Of a stretch of DNA of 64,000 nt, positions 10,744-22,200 are shown one piece after another. A program made the position numbers and the translations under genes. Numbering within the stretch: position 1 is the stretch's first letter; the number at the start of each line of letters is the position of its first letter. Where the stretch lies: the NCBI GenBank assembly GCA_022414725.1, contig CM039464.1:10024038-10088037 (forward strand), given 5' to 3'. The notes under the pieces were generated by a model. That model worked only from the letters and a program-made list of their open reading frames with translations, was not told where the DNA came from and did no database searches. The DNA comes from Microglena sp. YARC. Taxonomy: Eukaryota > Chlorophyta > Chlorophyceae > Chlamydomonadales > Chlamydomonadaceae.

Positions 10744-10941
10744 GTAATGAAAACGCCTGGTGGGGCGTGATATTAAGGGAACCCGTCGTACCTGGCAGAT
10801 AACAGTCTACCACCTCGACTGGACGAGCTACCATCGCGGTTGACAACGACCTGCAACGCTCTGGGTGACTGTAGAGGGAATCGAACCCCCGACCCTACTT
10901 CATTTAAGCGATTTGGTGTACCACTAGACCAATCGTATCAC
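10744..10941 (-). mobile_element. tRNA-derived SINE, minus strand
   Basis: Plus-strand reading starts gtaatgaaaacgcctggtgg and ends with the complement of the B box (gaatcgaacccccgacc) and A box (accactagacc). Full length, about 200 bp. Confidence 0.88.
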
Positions 10942-10983
10942 TGAAACGAGCTACGGAGTGATGTATTAGTTGAGCTCCTGTGC

Positions 10984-11738
10984 ATCCTATTGGGGTGATG
11001 TACCATTGCAGTACCAGTGCATGCCATTGGGGTGATGTACCATTGCAGTACAAGTGCATCCCATTGGGGTGATGTACCATTGCAGTACAAGTGCATCCCA
11101 TTGGGGTGATGTACCATTGCAGTACCAGTGCATGCCATTGGGGTGATGTACCATTGCAGTACCAGTGCATGCCATTGGGGTGATGTACCATTGCAGTACC
11201 AGTGCCTGCCATTGGGGTGATGTACCATTGCAGTACAAGTGCATCCCATTGGGGTGATGTACCATAGCAGTACCAGTGCATGCCATTGGGGTGGTGTACC
11301 ATTGCAGTACAAGTGCATCCCATTGGGGTGATGTACCATTGCAGTGCAAGTGCATCCCATTGGGGTGATGTACCATTGCAGTACCAGTGCATGCCATTGG
11401 GGTGATGTACCATTGCAGTACCAGTGCATCCCATTGGGGTGATGTACCATTGCAGTACCAGTGCATGCCATTGGGGTGATGTACCATTGCAGTACAAGTG
11501 CATCCCATTGGGGTGATGTACCAGTGCAGTACCAGTGCATGCCATTGGGGTGATGTACCATTGCAGTACCAGTGCATCCCATTGGGGTGATGTACCATTG
11601 CAGTACCAGTGCATCCCATTGGGGTGATGTACCATTGCAGTACCAGTGCATCCCATTGGGGTGATGTACCACTGCAGTACCAGTGCATCCCATTGGGGTG
11701 ATGTACCATTGCAGTACCAGTGCATCCCATTAGAGTGA
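10984..11738. repeat. 39 bp satellite
   Basis: About 19 units of ccattggggtgatgtacc, attgcagtaccagtgcatcc. Each unit contains attgcag, an acceptor-like site. It may therefore be another left boundary array, but I could not identify the source exon. Confidence 0.9.
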
Positions 11739-11985
11739 AGTCTGAATGATGGAAACCCATGTGTTCTAGCATTGGAGTGAAGTCTGAATGATGGAAACCT
11801 ATGTGTTCTAGCATTGGAGTGAAGTCTGAATGATGGAAACCCATGTGTTCTAGCATTGGAGTGAAGTCTGAATGATGGAAACCCATGTGTTCTAGCACTG
11901 GAGTGAAGTCTGAATGATGGAAACCCATGTGTTCTAGCATTGGAGTGAAGGATGAATGATGGAAACGCATCTGAGCTAGCAGAAG
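11739..11985. repeat. 42 bp satellite
   Basis: Six units of ttggagtgaagtctgaatga, tggaaacccatgtgttctag. It directly follows the 39 bp satellite and shares its ccatt/gcatt start. Confidence 0.9.
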
Positions 11986-12540
11986 CTAGAGAACTTAGAC
12001 TTGGTTACATGGCTTAGTAACATGGCTTACAGCAGATGTTTTGGAGGAGCCCCTCTCTTATAGGATGCGGGAGCCCCCAGAGTCACCCCTTCTTGGTTGA
12101 TTTTCGTGTTATCGTGTTGTCGGCACGTAACGTTGGCCCTTGCTAGGTCGTAAACCCTGGCTTTGGTCCGCATCGAGGTCGGGTCCTATCTGTCGCTTTG
12201 ATAGTCAACCATCTCAACCGCTTTTCCGCGTCGCGTGCAATGCGCATAGAGCTTGTTCTTTTCGTCTACCATCAGCAGCATCTAGGCAGCTCCTTGTAGT
12301 GCATTTCATCAGAAATTTGTGTCGCCTATAATTTGGTAGGCGGACGGAGGGGACGATAACTAACTACCGCTCTTCTTGACTTTTCGATTCGGCCGTCTGG
12401 GGACGAAGAGAAGGGCATTCAGCTACCAGCTGTTTCTCCCATTTGGTAGCTGAGAAATGAGCGAGGGCGAGGGCTTGAGCCAGCCACTTGGCAAAGTCTT
12501 CAGATGCCAGTATTTCTGTACGGTTGTTTCCACCAAACAC
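11986..12540. other. Unique-looking stretch, no gene seen
   Basis: Mixed-composition sequence with no convincing exon. It holds a fragment of the foldback family (agcagcatctaggcagctcc near 12270-12290). Confidence 0.5.
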
Positions 12541-13554
12541 CACACCACCACACAACACACTGCACACACCACACAACACAGCACACACCAACACACACCA
12601 CACACTACACACCACACCACACAACATCGTGCACTTGGGCGTTCAGAAAGATAACACACCACACTACACACCACACACCACACCACATCGTGCACTTGGG
12701 CGTTCAGAAAGACCACGCACCAAACAACACCCCACACCTCATCGTGCACTTCTGCGTTCTGAAAGACCACACTCCACACACTACACATTGTGCACTTGGG
12801 CGTTCAGAAAGACCACACACAACACCACATCATGCACTTGGGCGTTCAGAAAGACCACACACCACACCACATCATGCACTTGGGCGTTCAGAAAGACTAC
12901 ACACCACACCACGTTGTGCACTTCCGTGTTCAGAAAGACCACACACCACACCACATCATGCACTTGGGCGTTCAGAAAGACCACACACCACACCACATCA
13001 TGCACTTGGGCGTTCAAAAAGACCACACACCACACCACATCATGCACTTGGGCGTTCAGAAAGACCACACACCACACCACATCATGCACTTGGGCATTCA
13101 GAAAGACCACACACCACATTACATCATGCACTTCGGCGTTCAGAAAGACTACACACCACACCACATCATGCACTTCCGTGTTCAGAAAGACCACACAACA
13201 CATCACACACTTCACACCATACACCACACCACACCGCCACAAATCGTGCACTTCCGTGTTCAGAAAGACCACACAACACATCACACCACACACTACACAC
13301 CACACTACACACCACACCACACCGTGCACTTCCGCGTTCAGAAAGACCAAGAAAGACCACACAACACATCGCACCACACACTACATACTATACACCACAC
13401 TACACCGTGCACTTCAGAAAGTGGTGTCGTAGTAGGGGGGGGGGAGGAAGTTTTTCTAGACCCACCTACCCACCACACCACACCACACCATTTCCACCAC
13501 CCACCACACTACGCACCGCACACTACACACCACATCGTGCACTTCCGCGTTCAG
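12541..13554. repeat. CACA-rich array of TTCAG acceptor units
   Basis: About 20 units of roughly 45 bp: gtgcacttgggcgttcag|AAAGACCACAC followed by CACACCACACCAC. Each contains a potential acceptor, gcgttcag. The array ends in the same motif at 13554, followed by different sequence. Confidence 0.85.
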
Positions 13555-13577
13555 AATGTGCGATCGTATCAGGGGGG
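13555..13577 (+). CDS. Very weak candidate micro-exon
   Basis: After the last acttccgcgttcag of the array the sequence changes to AATGTGCGATCGTATCAG and then g|gtgagg. By the boundary-array pattern seen elsewhere this could be the source exon (NVRSYQ). It is short and has no independent support. Confidence 0.15.
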
Positions 13578-14270
13578 GTGAGGAACTTCTTCTGGACCCT
13601 ACGCTCGGATTTTTCATTTGCCCCTCCCCGCCCCCCTCAAGCTTGCCCCTCCCCCGCCCCCGCCCCGCCATTTGCCCCTCCCCCGCCCCGCCCCCCCCCC
13701 AAGCTTGTGAGGCCCATATTCCCTCCACCATTATAATTAAGGGGTCTTAGTTGGGTGTATTGTGAGCATCACAACAGGCGCTATCCATGTGTGGTCTTAC
13801 ATGTGGATTTAGACAAAGTTGGGCAAGTTGTCAAGCAAACCCCCTTTCATGGCCCTGATTATGAGCTGGCCTAGCAAGTTCTTGGTGTTTGAGAATTTGA
13901 AGATGGTGTTAAGGCTATGTTGCAGTACCTTCTATGCTCTCAAGAAGTTTAGTTGGAGAAGTTTGGTTGGGCAGTTGAAGTACCTTCTATCCTCTCAAGA
14001 AGTTTGGGGTGGAGATATTGAGTTTCTGGTTTGTGCGGTGTGGTCCAACTTTCACACTTGGAGACTTGGAACATGTGGAGGTAACTTATCGAGCTCTACC
14101 TCGACACATTAACTTAATGTCAGAAAAGAGCACGGATTTGGATTGTGGGGGTCGAGATCTACCCCCTCAAAAAGTCGACTTCGATTTTTTTTTGTGGTTT
14201 CGGGGCTTACGACCCCTAATTGGGCATGCGGTAGACTAGCAACTACTTACACCCCCCCTGGATTGCAGCT
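13578..14270. other. No gene seen
   Basis: A C-rich run (about 13620-13710) is followed by ordinary sequence. A 97-codon open frame at 13819 has no splice context or recognisable motif. Confidence 0.4.
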
Positions 14271-15135
14271 GCTTTTAATGTGGCGTGTGTTCAATTGTAT
14301 TGTCATGGCATTGTATTGCTATGGTAGCTCGCATTTAATTTGGTGGTCATGGCATTGGATTGCCATGGTAGCTTGCATTCAATTTGGTGGTCATGGCATT
14401 GTATTGCCGTGGTTGCTTGCATGGTATTGCCATGGTCATGGCATTGTATTGCCATGGTAGCTCGCATTTAATTTGGTGGTCATGGCATTGTATTGCCATG
14501 GTTGTTTGCATGGTATTGCCATGGTCATGGCATTGTATTGCCTTGGTAGCTTGCATACAATTGGATGGTCATGGCATTGTATTGCCATGGTAGCTTGCAT
14601 TGAATTGCTATGGTCATGGCATTGTACTGCCATGGTGACCATAAAACATTGGGTACGAATGATATAATTGGTACGATTTTATAATTGGTACAAATGGTAT
14701 GAATTAGTACGAAGTATATAATTGGTACAAATAATACAATTGGTAGGGATTATATCATTGGTAGGGATTAGATCATTGGTACAAATGGTATGAATAAGTA
14801 CTAAATATATAATTGGTACAAATAATATAATTGGTAGGTATTATATCATTGGTAGGGATTATAACATTGGTACAAATGGTATGAATTGGTACGAATGATA
14901 TCATTATCATAAATGATATCATTGGTACAAATGATATAATTGGTTCAAATGTTATAATTGGTACAAATCAAATGAATTGGTACAAATTATATAACTGGTA
15001 CACATCATATGAATCGGTACAAATGATAGAATTGGTACAAATCATATGAATTGGTACAAATGGTATGACTTGGTACAACTGCTTTAATTTGTACAAATGA
15101 TATATTTGGTAGGAATTATATCATTAATACAAATG
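14271..15135. repeat. Two arrays: GGTCATGGCATTG and ATAATTGGTACAAATG
   Basis: 14271-14640 has about ten units of 25-55 bp with ggtcatggcattgtattgcc, atggtagcttgcat. 14641-15135 has about 25 AT-rich 16-18 bp units of attggtacaaatgatat type. Confidence 0.85.
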
Positions 15136-15990
15136 CCAAACGCTCATCTCTGATCAATATTAATATGGGGGAGATTTAGGAAGCTATATCAAGGCTGGCT
15201 GATCTTCATTGGCCCTGTATTCCATAACCCACACACCCACCCACCCACACACCCACCATAACCCACACACCCACACACCCACACACCTACACACCCATTA
15301 TATACAGGGCCTTTCCATGACCCATGGATGCTAAATGATAAAATGGATTAGTGATAAAGAGGTACTACTTCTTGCCAAATTGTCAGGGTACTACTTCTTG
15401 CCAAATTGGTCAGCGCTTAAAGCGCAAATTGACAGGGTACTACTTCTTGCCAAATTGGTCAGCGCTTAAAGCGCACAAATGTCGAATTGGTCAGCGCTTT
15501 TTATTGCAAAAAGCGCAAAAACTGCGTGTTGCGCCCACAGGGGTTTTATTAAAAGTTTGCATGAAGGGGATTACTGTTATTGTCTGATATACGTCGGACA
15601 CTGAGTCGGCATAATGCATACCGGTGCCTGGTCCCTCCAGGTCCCGAGTTGCCTGCCGCTAGGCCACAGGCTATATTAAAAGTTTGCATAAAGGGGATTG
15701 CCTATGATTGGATCTTGGATTGGAGTCTGGATCAATCGCAGTGCTGATAGTTATTATGATAGCTCTTACATGAAGGTGCTCAGTGTCAAGGGTGGTGCCA
15801 AAGGCTTTCCATAACCCAAGGATGCCCAATGATAAAATGGCATCATGATATAGAGGTTGTATCAAAAGTTTGCAGACAGGGGATCGCTTATGATTGGATC
15901 TTGGATCAATCGCAGCGCTGATGGTTATTATGATGGTTCTTGCATGAACTTGCTGAGTGTCAAGGGTGGTGTCAAATGCATTGTTAGTTT
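15136..15990. repeat. Local duplications, source unknown
   Basis: Holds a CCCACACA tract (15230-15300), three units of gtactacttcttgccaaatt with a palindromic GCGCTTAAAGCGC (15355-15480), and a 120 bp pair (15670-15800 and 15856-15978) sharing attggatcttgga and tcagtgtcaagggtggt. The pair stays open in one frame and differs by a 12-base gap, so it may derive from an exon. No protein is recognised. Confidence 0.5.
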
Positions 15991-16072
15991 ATGCATATGT
16001 GCACTTAGTTTGAATGTTGGATCTTATAGATGGTTCCGAGAAACCTCTCGGTGCGTTTTTGTTGTCGTTACT

Positions 16073-16690
16073 GTCCAGGGGTAGGCCAAATATGCTAAAG
16101 GAACTTGCCCAACCGTGACAGGGGGGGCTGCACACGCACACATACTTGAACACACACACACACATACTCAAAGAAGGCACACACACGCATGCAAACACAC
16201 ACACAAAACGAAAAAGGGCTGATGAACTGAACCAGGGTTGTTTGGGACGCTGCATCCTCCGTGGATGCCGCAAAGTCTGTTGCTTCAAAGAGTCTGTTGC
16301 GTCAAAGAGTCTGTTGCGTCAAAGAGTCTGTTGCGTCAAAGGGTCTGTTGCGTCGCAGACGCAGCTTCAGTGGGTGGTATTTGAATTTTGAATTTAAAGT
16401 GTTACATGGTTCTTCAACCAACTCAGGGCTGCTCACCGTCTGCCAATACCAAGTCCCCCCGTGCAATAGCCACGGAAACCTGGGAGCACACTACGCGGAC
16501 TAGACAGTTCAAAAACCTGTCCAGGTCAGCTTCAGTGGGTTTGTTGCGTTGCAGGACGCGGGCTAAGGTACGGTCGCGTGTCAGGGCGCAGGCTATGGAA
16601 TTGGTTGTGTCTCAAGACGCAGGCTGTATAATTGGTTGCGTCTTGGGACACAGAGCTGGGGGTCCTCCTGAACAACCTTGAACGGAATCC
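16073..16690. mobile_element. Nested short elements (families A, D, E)
   Basis: A family A piece split by a CA repeat (16073-16225) is followed by a family D copy. Family D has GGACGCTGC near its start, gttgcgtc repeats, and ends gagctgggggtcctcctg. It is interrupted by a 135 bp family E segment (about 16395-16530) that recurs at 26618-26752. Confidence 0.55.
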
Positions 16691-18771
16691 CCAAATTGTC
16701 ATTTAAACGACGGGAGCCCTGAGTTTGTGCGATAATGCGGTATAATCGGCATGAGCTGCGATATTGTTATTCATGAGGGCTACTGAAGATGAGATGCATT
16801 GTGTGGTGGACAGTCCCTTATTGTCATTGAAGACAAAAAATACTATTTGGGAAACTGGAATAGACCCTGATACGGGCAGGGCTTTATTGTATAATTAAAT
16901 TATCACTGTAGCACGAACTCAAAGCCCCCGTCACTTAAACGATTGTTTGGGGCTCAGTTCATCAGTGCTTGTTCTTTTTAAGCCCTTCCTATACGGTTGG
17001 GCAAGTCCCTTTAGCCTATTTGGCCTACCCCTGGACTGTAACATACATACATAGGGCTGTTCAGGACGCTGCGTCCTCCGTTGCAGGCGCAACGTCGAAG
17101 GACGCAACGTGGGGGGGGTCTGTTGACCAGAAGGAAGGGTCCGTTGCGTCGCAGGACGCAGGCTATACAATTTGTTGCGTCTCAGCCAGCAGAGCTGGGG
17201 GTCCTCCTGAAGTACCCTGGACACAGGTGCTTGTTGTTACAGCTTGACTAGTTTTCGGCAGTAAAATGTGTTTTAATATCAGGATGGTAATGAGCCCTAC
17301 ATCTTTTCGAGGGTGGCAATACCTTCATAGTTATGCCTTGAGGTTTAATATTGCATATTTATGCCTTGGAGTGTTCGTAAAAATGCTGTAAGAGTTGCAC
17401 AGATAAAATAGCATCCTATGTGGGATGACGATTTAACTTTTTATTGTATAATAAAATTATCCCTGTATCACGATCGGTAAAACGATTGTTTGGGGGTCAG
17501 TTCATCAACACCTTTTCTTTTTAGCCCTCCGCGTCACAGTTAGGCGAGACCCTTAAGCCTTTTTTGCCTACCCCTGGACCGTAACAATACATACATACCG
17601 TACATGCATACATTGCCCTTCCAGAGAGTCTATAATTATTTTGACTGAGCCCTAAACGATTGTTTAAAAAACTGACGTAGTAATGGAATTGGTTGTGTCT
17701 CAAGACGCAGGCTGTATAATTGGTTGCGTCTTGGGACACAGAGCTGGGGGCCCTCCTGAACAACCTTGAACGGAATCCCCAAATTGTCATTTAAACGACG
17801 GGAGCCCTGAGTTTGTGCGATAATGCGGTATAATCGGCATGAGCTGCGATATTGTTATTCATGAGGGCTACTGAAGATGAGATGCATTGTGTGGTGGACA
17901 GTCCCTTATTGTCATTGAAGACAAAAAATACTATTTGGGAAACTGGAATAGACCCTGATACGGGCAGGGCTTTATTGTATAATTAAATTATCACTGTAGC
18001 ACGAACTCAAAGCCCCCGTCACTTAAACGATTGTTTGGGGCTCAGTTCATCAGTGCTTGTTCTTTTTAAGCCCTTCCTATACGGTTGGGCAAGTCCCTTT
18101 AGCCTATTTGGCCTACCCCTGGACTGTAACATACATACATAGGGCTGTTCAGGACGCTGCGTCCTCCGTTGCAGGCGCAACGTCGAAGGACGCAACGTGG
18201 GGGGGGTCTGTTGACCAGAAGAAGGAAGGGTCCGTTGCGTCGCAGGACGCAGGCTATACAATTTGTTGCGTCTCAGCCAGCAGAGCTGGGGGTCCTCCTG
18301 AAGTACCCTGGACACAGGTGCTTGTTGTTACAGCTTGACTAGTTTTCGGCAGTAAAATGTGTTTTAATATCAGGATGGTAATGAGCCCTACATCTTTTCG
18401 AGGGTGGCAATACCTTCATAGTTATGCCTTGGGGTTTAATATTGCATATTTATGCCTTGGAGTGTTCGTAAAAATGCTGTAAGAGTCGCACAGATAAAAT
18501 AGCATCCTATGTGGGATGACGATTTAACTTTTTATTGTATAATAAAATTATCCCTGTATCACGATCGGTAAAACGATTGTTTGGGGGTCAGTTCATCAAC
18601 ACCTTTTCTTTTTAGCCCTCCGCGTCACAGTTAGGCGAGACCCTTAAGCCTTTTTTGCCTACCCCTGGACCGTAACAATACATACATACCGTACATGCAT
18701 ACATTGCCCTTCCAGAGAGTCTATAATTATTTTGACTGAGCCCTAAACGATTGTTTAAAAAACTGACGTAG
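16595..18771. repeat. 1.09 kb segmental tandem duplication
   Basis: 16595-17682 and 17683-18771 are near-identical head-to-tail copies. I found only a handful of substitutions and one 3-base insertion. Each copy holds two family A elements and one family D element (17054-17222 and 18142-18313). The near identity means the duplication is recent. It contains no gene. Confidence 0.92.
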
Positions 18772-18999
18772 TTTTCAGCAGGGGGCCTGAAGAAAGTTTT
18801 TTCTTGACCCTCCTCGAGGTGCCATAGTACTTATGTCTGTGCGCCTCACTGTTCTCTAACGAATGTAATTATAAAACATCAGGACGACAACAGACACACA
18901 GTGACGGAAAGGCAAGAAACAGTGATCTACTACGTGGTCTCGCTCTGTACTTTGTTGCACACGAGTTGGTTATGGCGGTGTGTGTGCGTGTGTGGAGGG

Positions 19000-19001
<2 letters not shown>

Positions 19002-19058
<57 letters not shown>
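19002..19058. promoter_or_regulatory. (GA)n tract upstream of FKBP start
   Basis: About 57 bases of pure GA, then a G run, ending about 45 bases before the FKBP ATG. It lies where the 5' UTR or core promoter should be. A regulatory role is inference. Confidence 0.35.
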
Positions 19059-19068
<10 letters not shown>

Positions 19069-19111
19069 TAGAAAATCCGATGTGGATCCTTAGATCCAAC
19101 ATATTAATAAA

Positions 19112-19201
19112 ATGCATAAGCTTACTCTCCTAACTCTGGTCTTGTGCGTCGCCGCTATCGCAGCCGAGGCTCCTGTCTCGGAGCTTCAGATTGAGACCAC
19201 G
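19112..19201 (+). CDS. FKBP exon 1: signal peptide
   Basis: 30 codons ending ELQIETT, donor ACG|gtagaa, phase 0. Confidence 0.9.
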
Positions 19202-22200
19202 GTAGAATTTTTAGATTGTGCTTCGCGAGGAGAAGTTGCTAGTCGGGGTGTATCTTTTGGAATTCAGCTGCTGCGCTCTCCCACATCTCTTTGAGTCCCA
19301 TTCGAAGCTATCAACTCGGTCCTTGCTGTGACGCGACCATCATGTACCTTGGCACCTCACATGCAACAGATCTGGGGATGTGAGCATTCTCGCGTTTTTA
19401 TGCGATGCGCATCAAGCTTGATCCCCCATCCTTCTGTACTTGGCGCTTACTCATGTCCATTCTTCATTTTGTTTGCAGCACATGCCCGAGTCGTGCGACA
19501 TTAAGGCCGAGGCCGGAGACAAGATCTGGGTCCATTATGGTACGCTACTCGATCCATATTAATTTCCCCCCAAGTAGCTCCAAGATAGTTAGGGATCTTA
19601 GTAGGCACAGGATTCGATTGCTTGCTGAAATATAGGTCTGGAATGGATTTTGTTACTCCGAATCATTGAGGTCGTTGATAAATCAATCCCGCAGTCGGAT
19701 CTCTCTGTAATTCGTGTGAAGTGCTGGAATCCATCAGCCCCGGTCGCATTTCCTGCATGCTGGGTCGTATTCTTCTCCCCATGCGATTGCCACCTGACGT
19801 CAGATTATATGCAGAAATCCAGACGCATGTGTCTCAGTCAAGTTTCGGTACCACAATCATTTGAGCAGCCCGCTGTCGGGATTGGCTGATCGGGACAGGA
19901 TAGGTCGGGGCAAGCAACCAACCTCTGTGTTTTGGGAGGTTGTGCGCACCTGCAAGATACTGGGGTTGAAACGCAGGTCGGCAAAACTCAGGAAAAAATC
20001 CCTCTCCGACTAAAAACACCCATCGGCTTTCTCCTCCAGTTGGATCCCTGGTCGATGGCAAGGTTTTTGATTCTTCTAGGAAGAGGGATGAGCCCATCTC
20101 CTTCAAGCTGGGAGGTGGACAAGTCATCAAGGTACGTAGGATGATGGAAGTCTCCAGTGGAAACTGGAAAAGCTAGGGTACATTTGAACTTCCTGATCAA
20201 ATACTTGATATGTACCGGATGGATAGCATGGCAGGCTTGAATGATGACCTGGATGGATGACTCTCTTGGTCGGCTTGAATAGATTGGGGGTGATATTCTT
20301 CAATGAGCACTGGCATCGATAGATTTCATATTTTCATGGCTTGCATAGTTTGCTTTGCTGTTTGTCACTCTAAATGCTACAGTTTTGGAAGATCATACAG
20401 ACTTACCGCCTGCTTTCAACCCTAGCACCAACCAACCAACCAACCAACCAACACACTGACACACTAACCGCCAGCTTTCAACCCTAGCACCAACCAACCA
20501 ACCAACACACTGACACACTAAACGCCAGCTTTCAACCCTAGCACCAACCAACCAACCAACCAACACATTGACACACTAAACGCCAGCTTTCAACCCTAGC
20601 ACCAACCAACCAACCAACCAACACACTGACACACTAACCGCCAGCTTTCAACCCTAGCACCAACCAACCAACCAACACACTGACACACTAAACGCCAGCT
20701 TTCAACCCTAGCACCAACCAACCAACCAACCAACACATTGACACACTAAACGCCAGCTTTCAACCCTAGCACCAACCAACCAACCAACCAACCAACCAAC
20801 CAACCTACTCACTTCACGTAACCACTCTCTGTTCTTCTCGTAACGACTCTGTGTCTGTATCAGGCCACTGTGTTCTTCTCGTAACCACTCTGTATCAGGC
20901 CAGAAAGCTTGCCGTGGTTTATACATTCTCTGCACTGTATGATTAGCCCTTCCTGTCACGGTTGGGCGAGTCCCTTTAGCCTATTGGTCCTTCCCCTGGA
21001 CTGTAAAACACAGAATGTATCAGCTGCTCACACCCTTACGCTGCTTTCATCATGTAACAATCCTGCTCTAACCCATGTGTTCGGTTTCATACTTTCAGGG
21101 CTGGGAGGAGGGTCTGATGGGTGCCTGCGTCGGTGAGAGGAGGACCCTGAGGATTGTGAGTATTTGAAATCTACGTATATCACTATAATGATCACTGTAG
21201 CACGAACTCAGGGCCCCCGTCGGTAAAACGATTGTCTGGGGTTCACTTCATCGATGCTTTTTCTTGTAAGCCCTTCCTATCACGGATGGGTTAGTCCCTT
21301 AAACCTTTTTGGCCCACCCCTGGACTGTAACATGCTTACACATGCACATCAGGATAATGGAACCATCATCATCACAAATGTGCAGCTGTGGCTGACCTCT
21401 AATTACGGAGAGGGTGCGACACGCAAGTAGGTGTCTCCGCAAGTTAGAAAGCATCAATAGGAAAAGGAATTCCCGTGATTCCAGTCGATTCTCAGTTCGA
21501 AGGATGGCGAGCAGCATTTCAAAATTGGGGAACAGCGGGAGTTAAATTTGAGTGTAGCCTCCATTTGCATCTGGTTGGACCTGCTCTTTGTTGCCCCCCC
21601 CCCCCCCCCCCCCCTCCCTCCACCACCACCTATTTGGCCTACCCCTGGACTGTAACATGCATACACATGCACATCAGGGTAATAGAACCATCATCATCAC
21701 AAATGTGCAGCTGTGGCTGACCTCTAAAACTGGAGTGTAGCCTCCATTTGCATCTGTTTGGACCCACTCTTGTTGCTCCCCCCACACCCCCACACCCACA
21801 CCCACACACCCACACCCACACACCCACACCCACACACCCACACCCACACACCCACACCCACACACCCACACACACACACCCACACCCACACACCCGCCGC
21901 CACCACCGCCACCACTACCTCAACCCCCTCCCCAACCTAGCCCACCCCATTACTAACTACACTCCATTTGAATGTGTTTGGACCCACTCTTGTTGCTCCC
22001 CCCACACCCACACACCCACACCCACACACCCGCCGCCACCACCGCCACCACTACCTCAACCCCCTCCCCAACCTAGCCCACCCCATTACTAACTACACTC
22101 CATTTGCATCTGTTCGGACCTGCTCTTGTTGCTCCCCTCGACTGTAGCATGCATACAACAACGTTGATTATCCCCTCCTGGCATGGTTGGGCAAGTCCCT

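Noticed and set aside
10904..11970. Minus-strand 250-327-codon frames (HWYCNGTSPQ)
   Set aside because: 39 bp satellite read in three frames.
13819..14112. 97-codon open frame
   Set aside because: No splice sites, motif or repeat support.
15670..15978. Exon pair of an unknown gene
   Set aside because: The repeat stays open in one frame, but acceptor and donor sites are poor and no protein is recognised.
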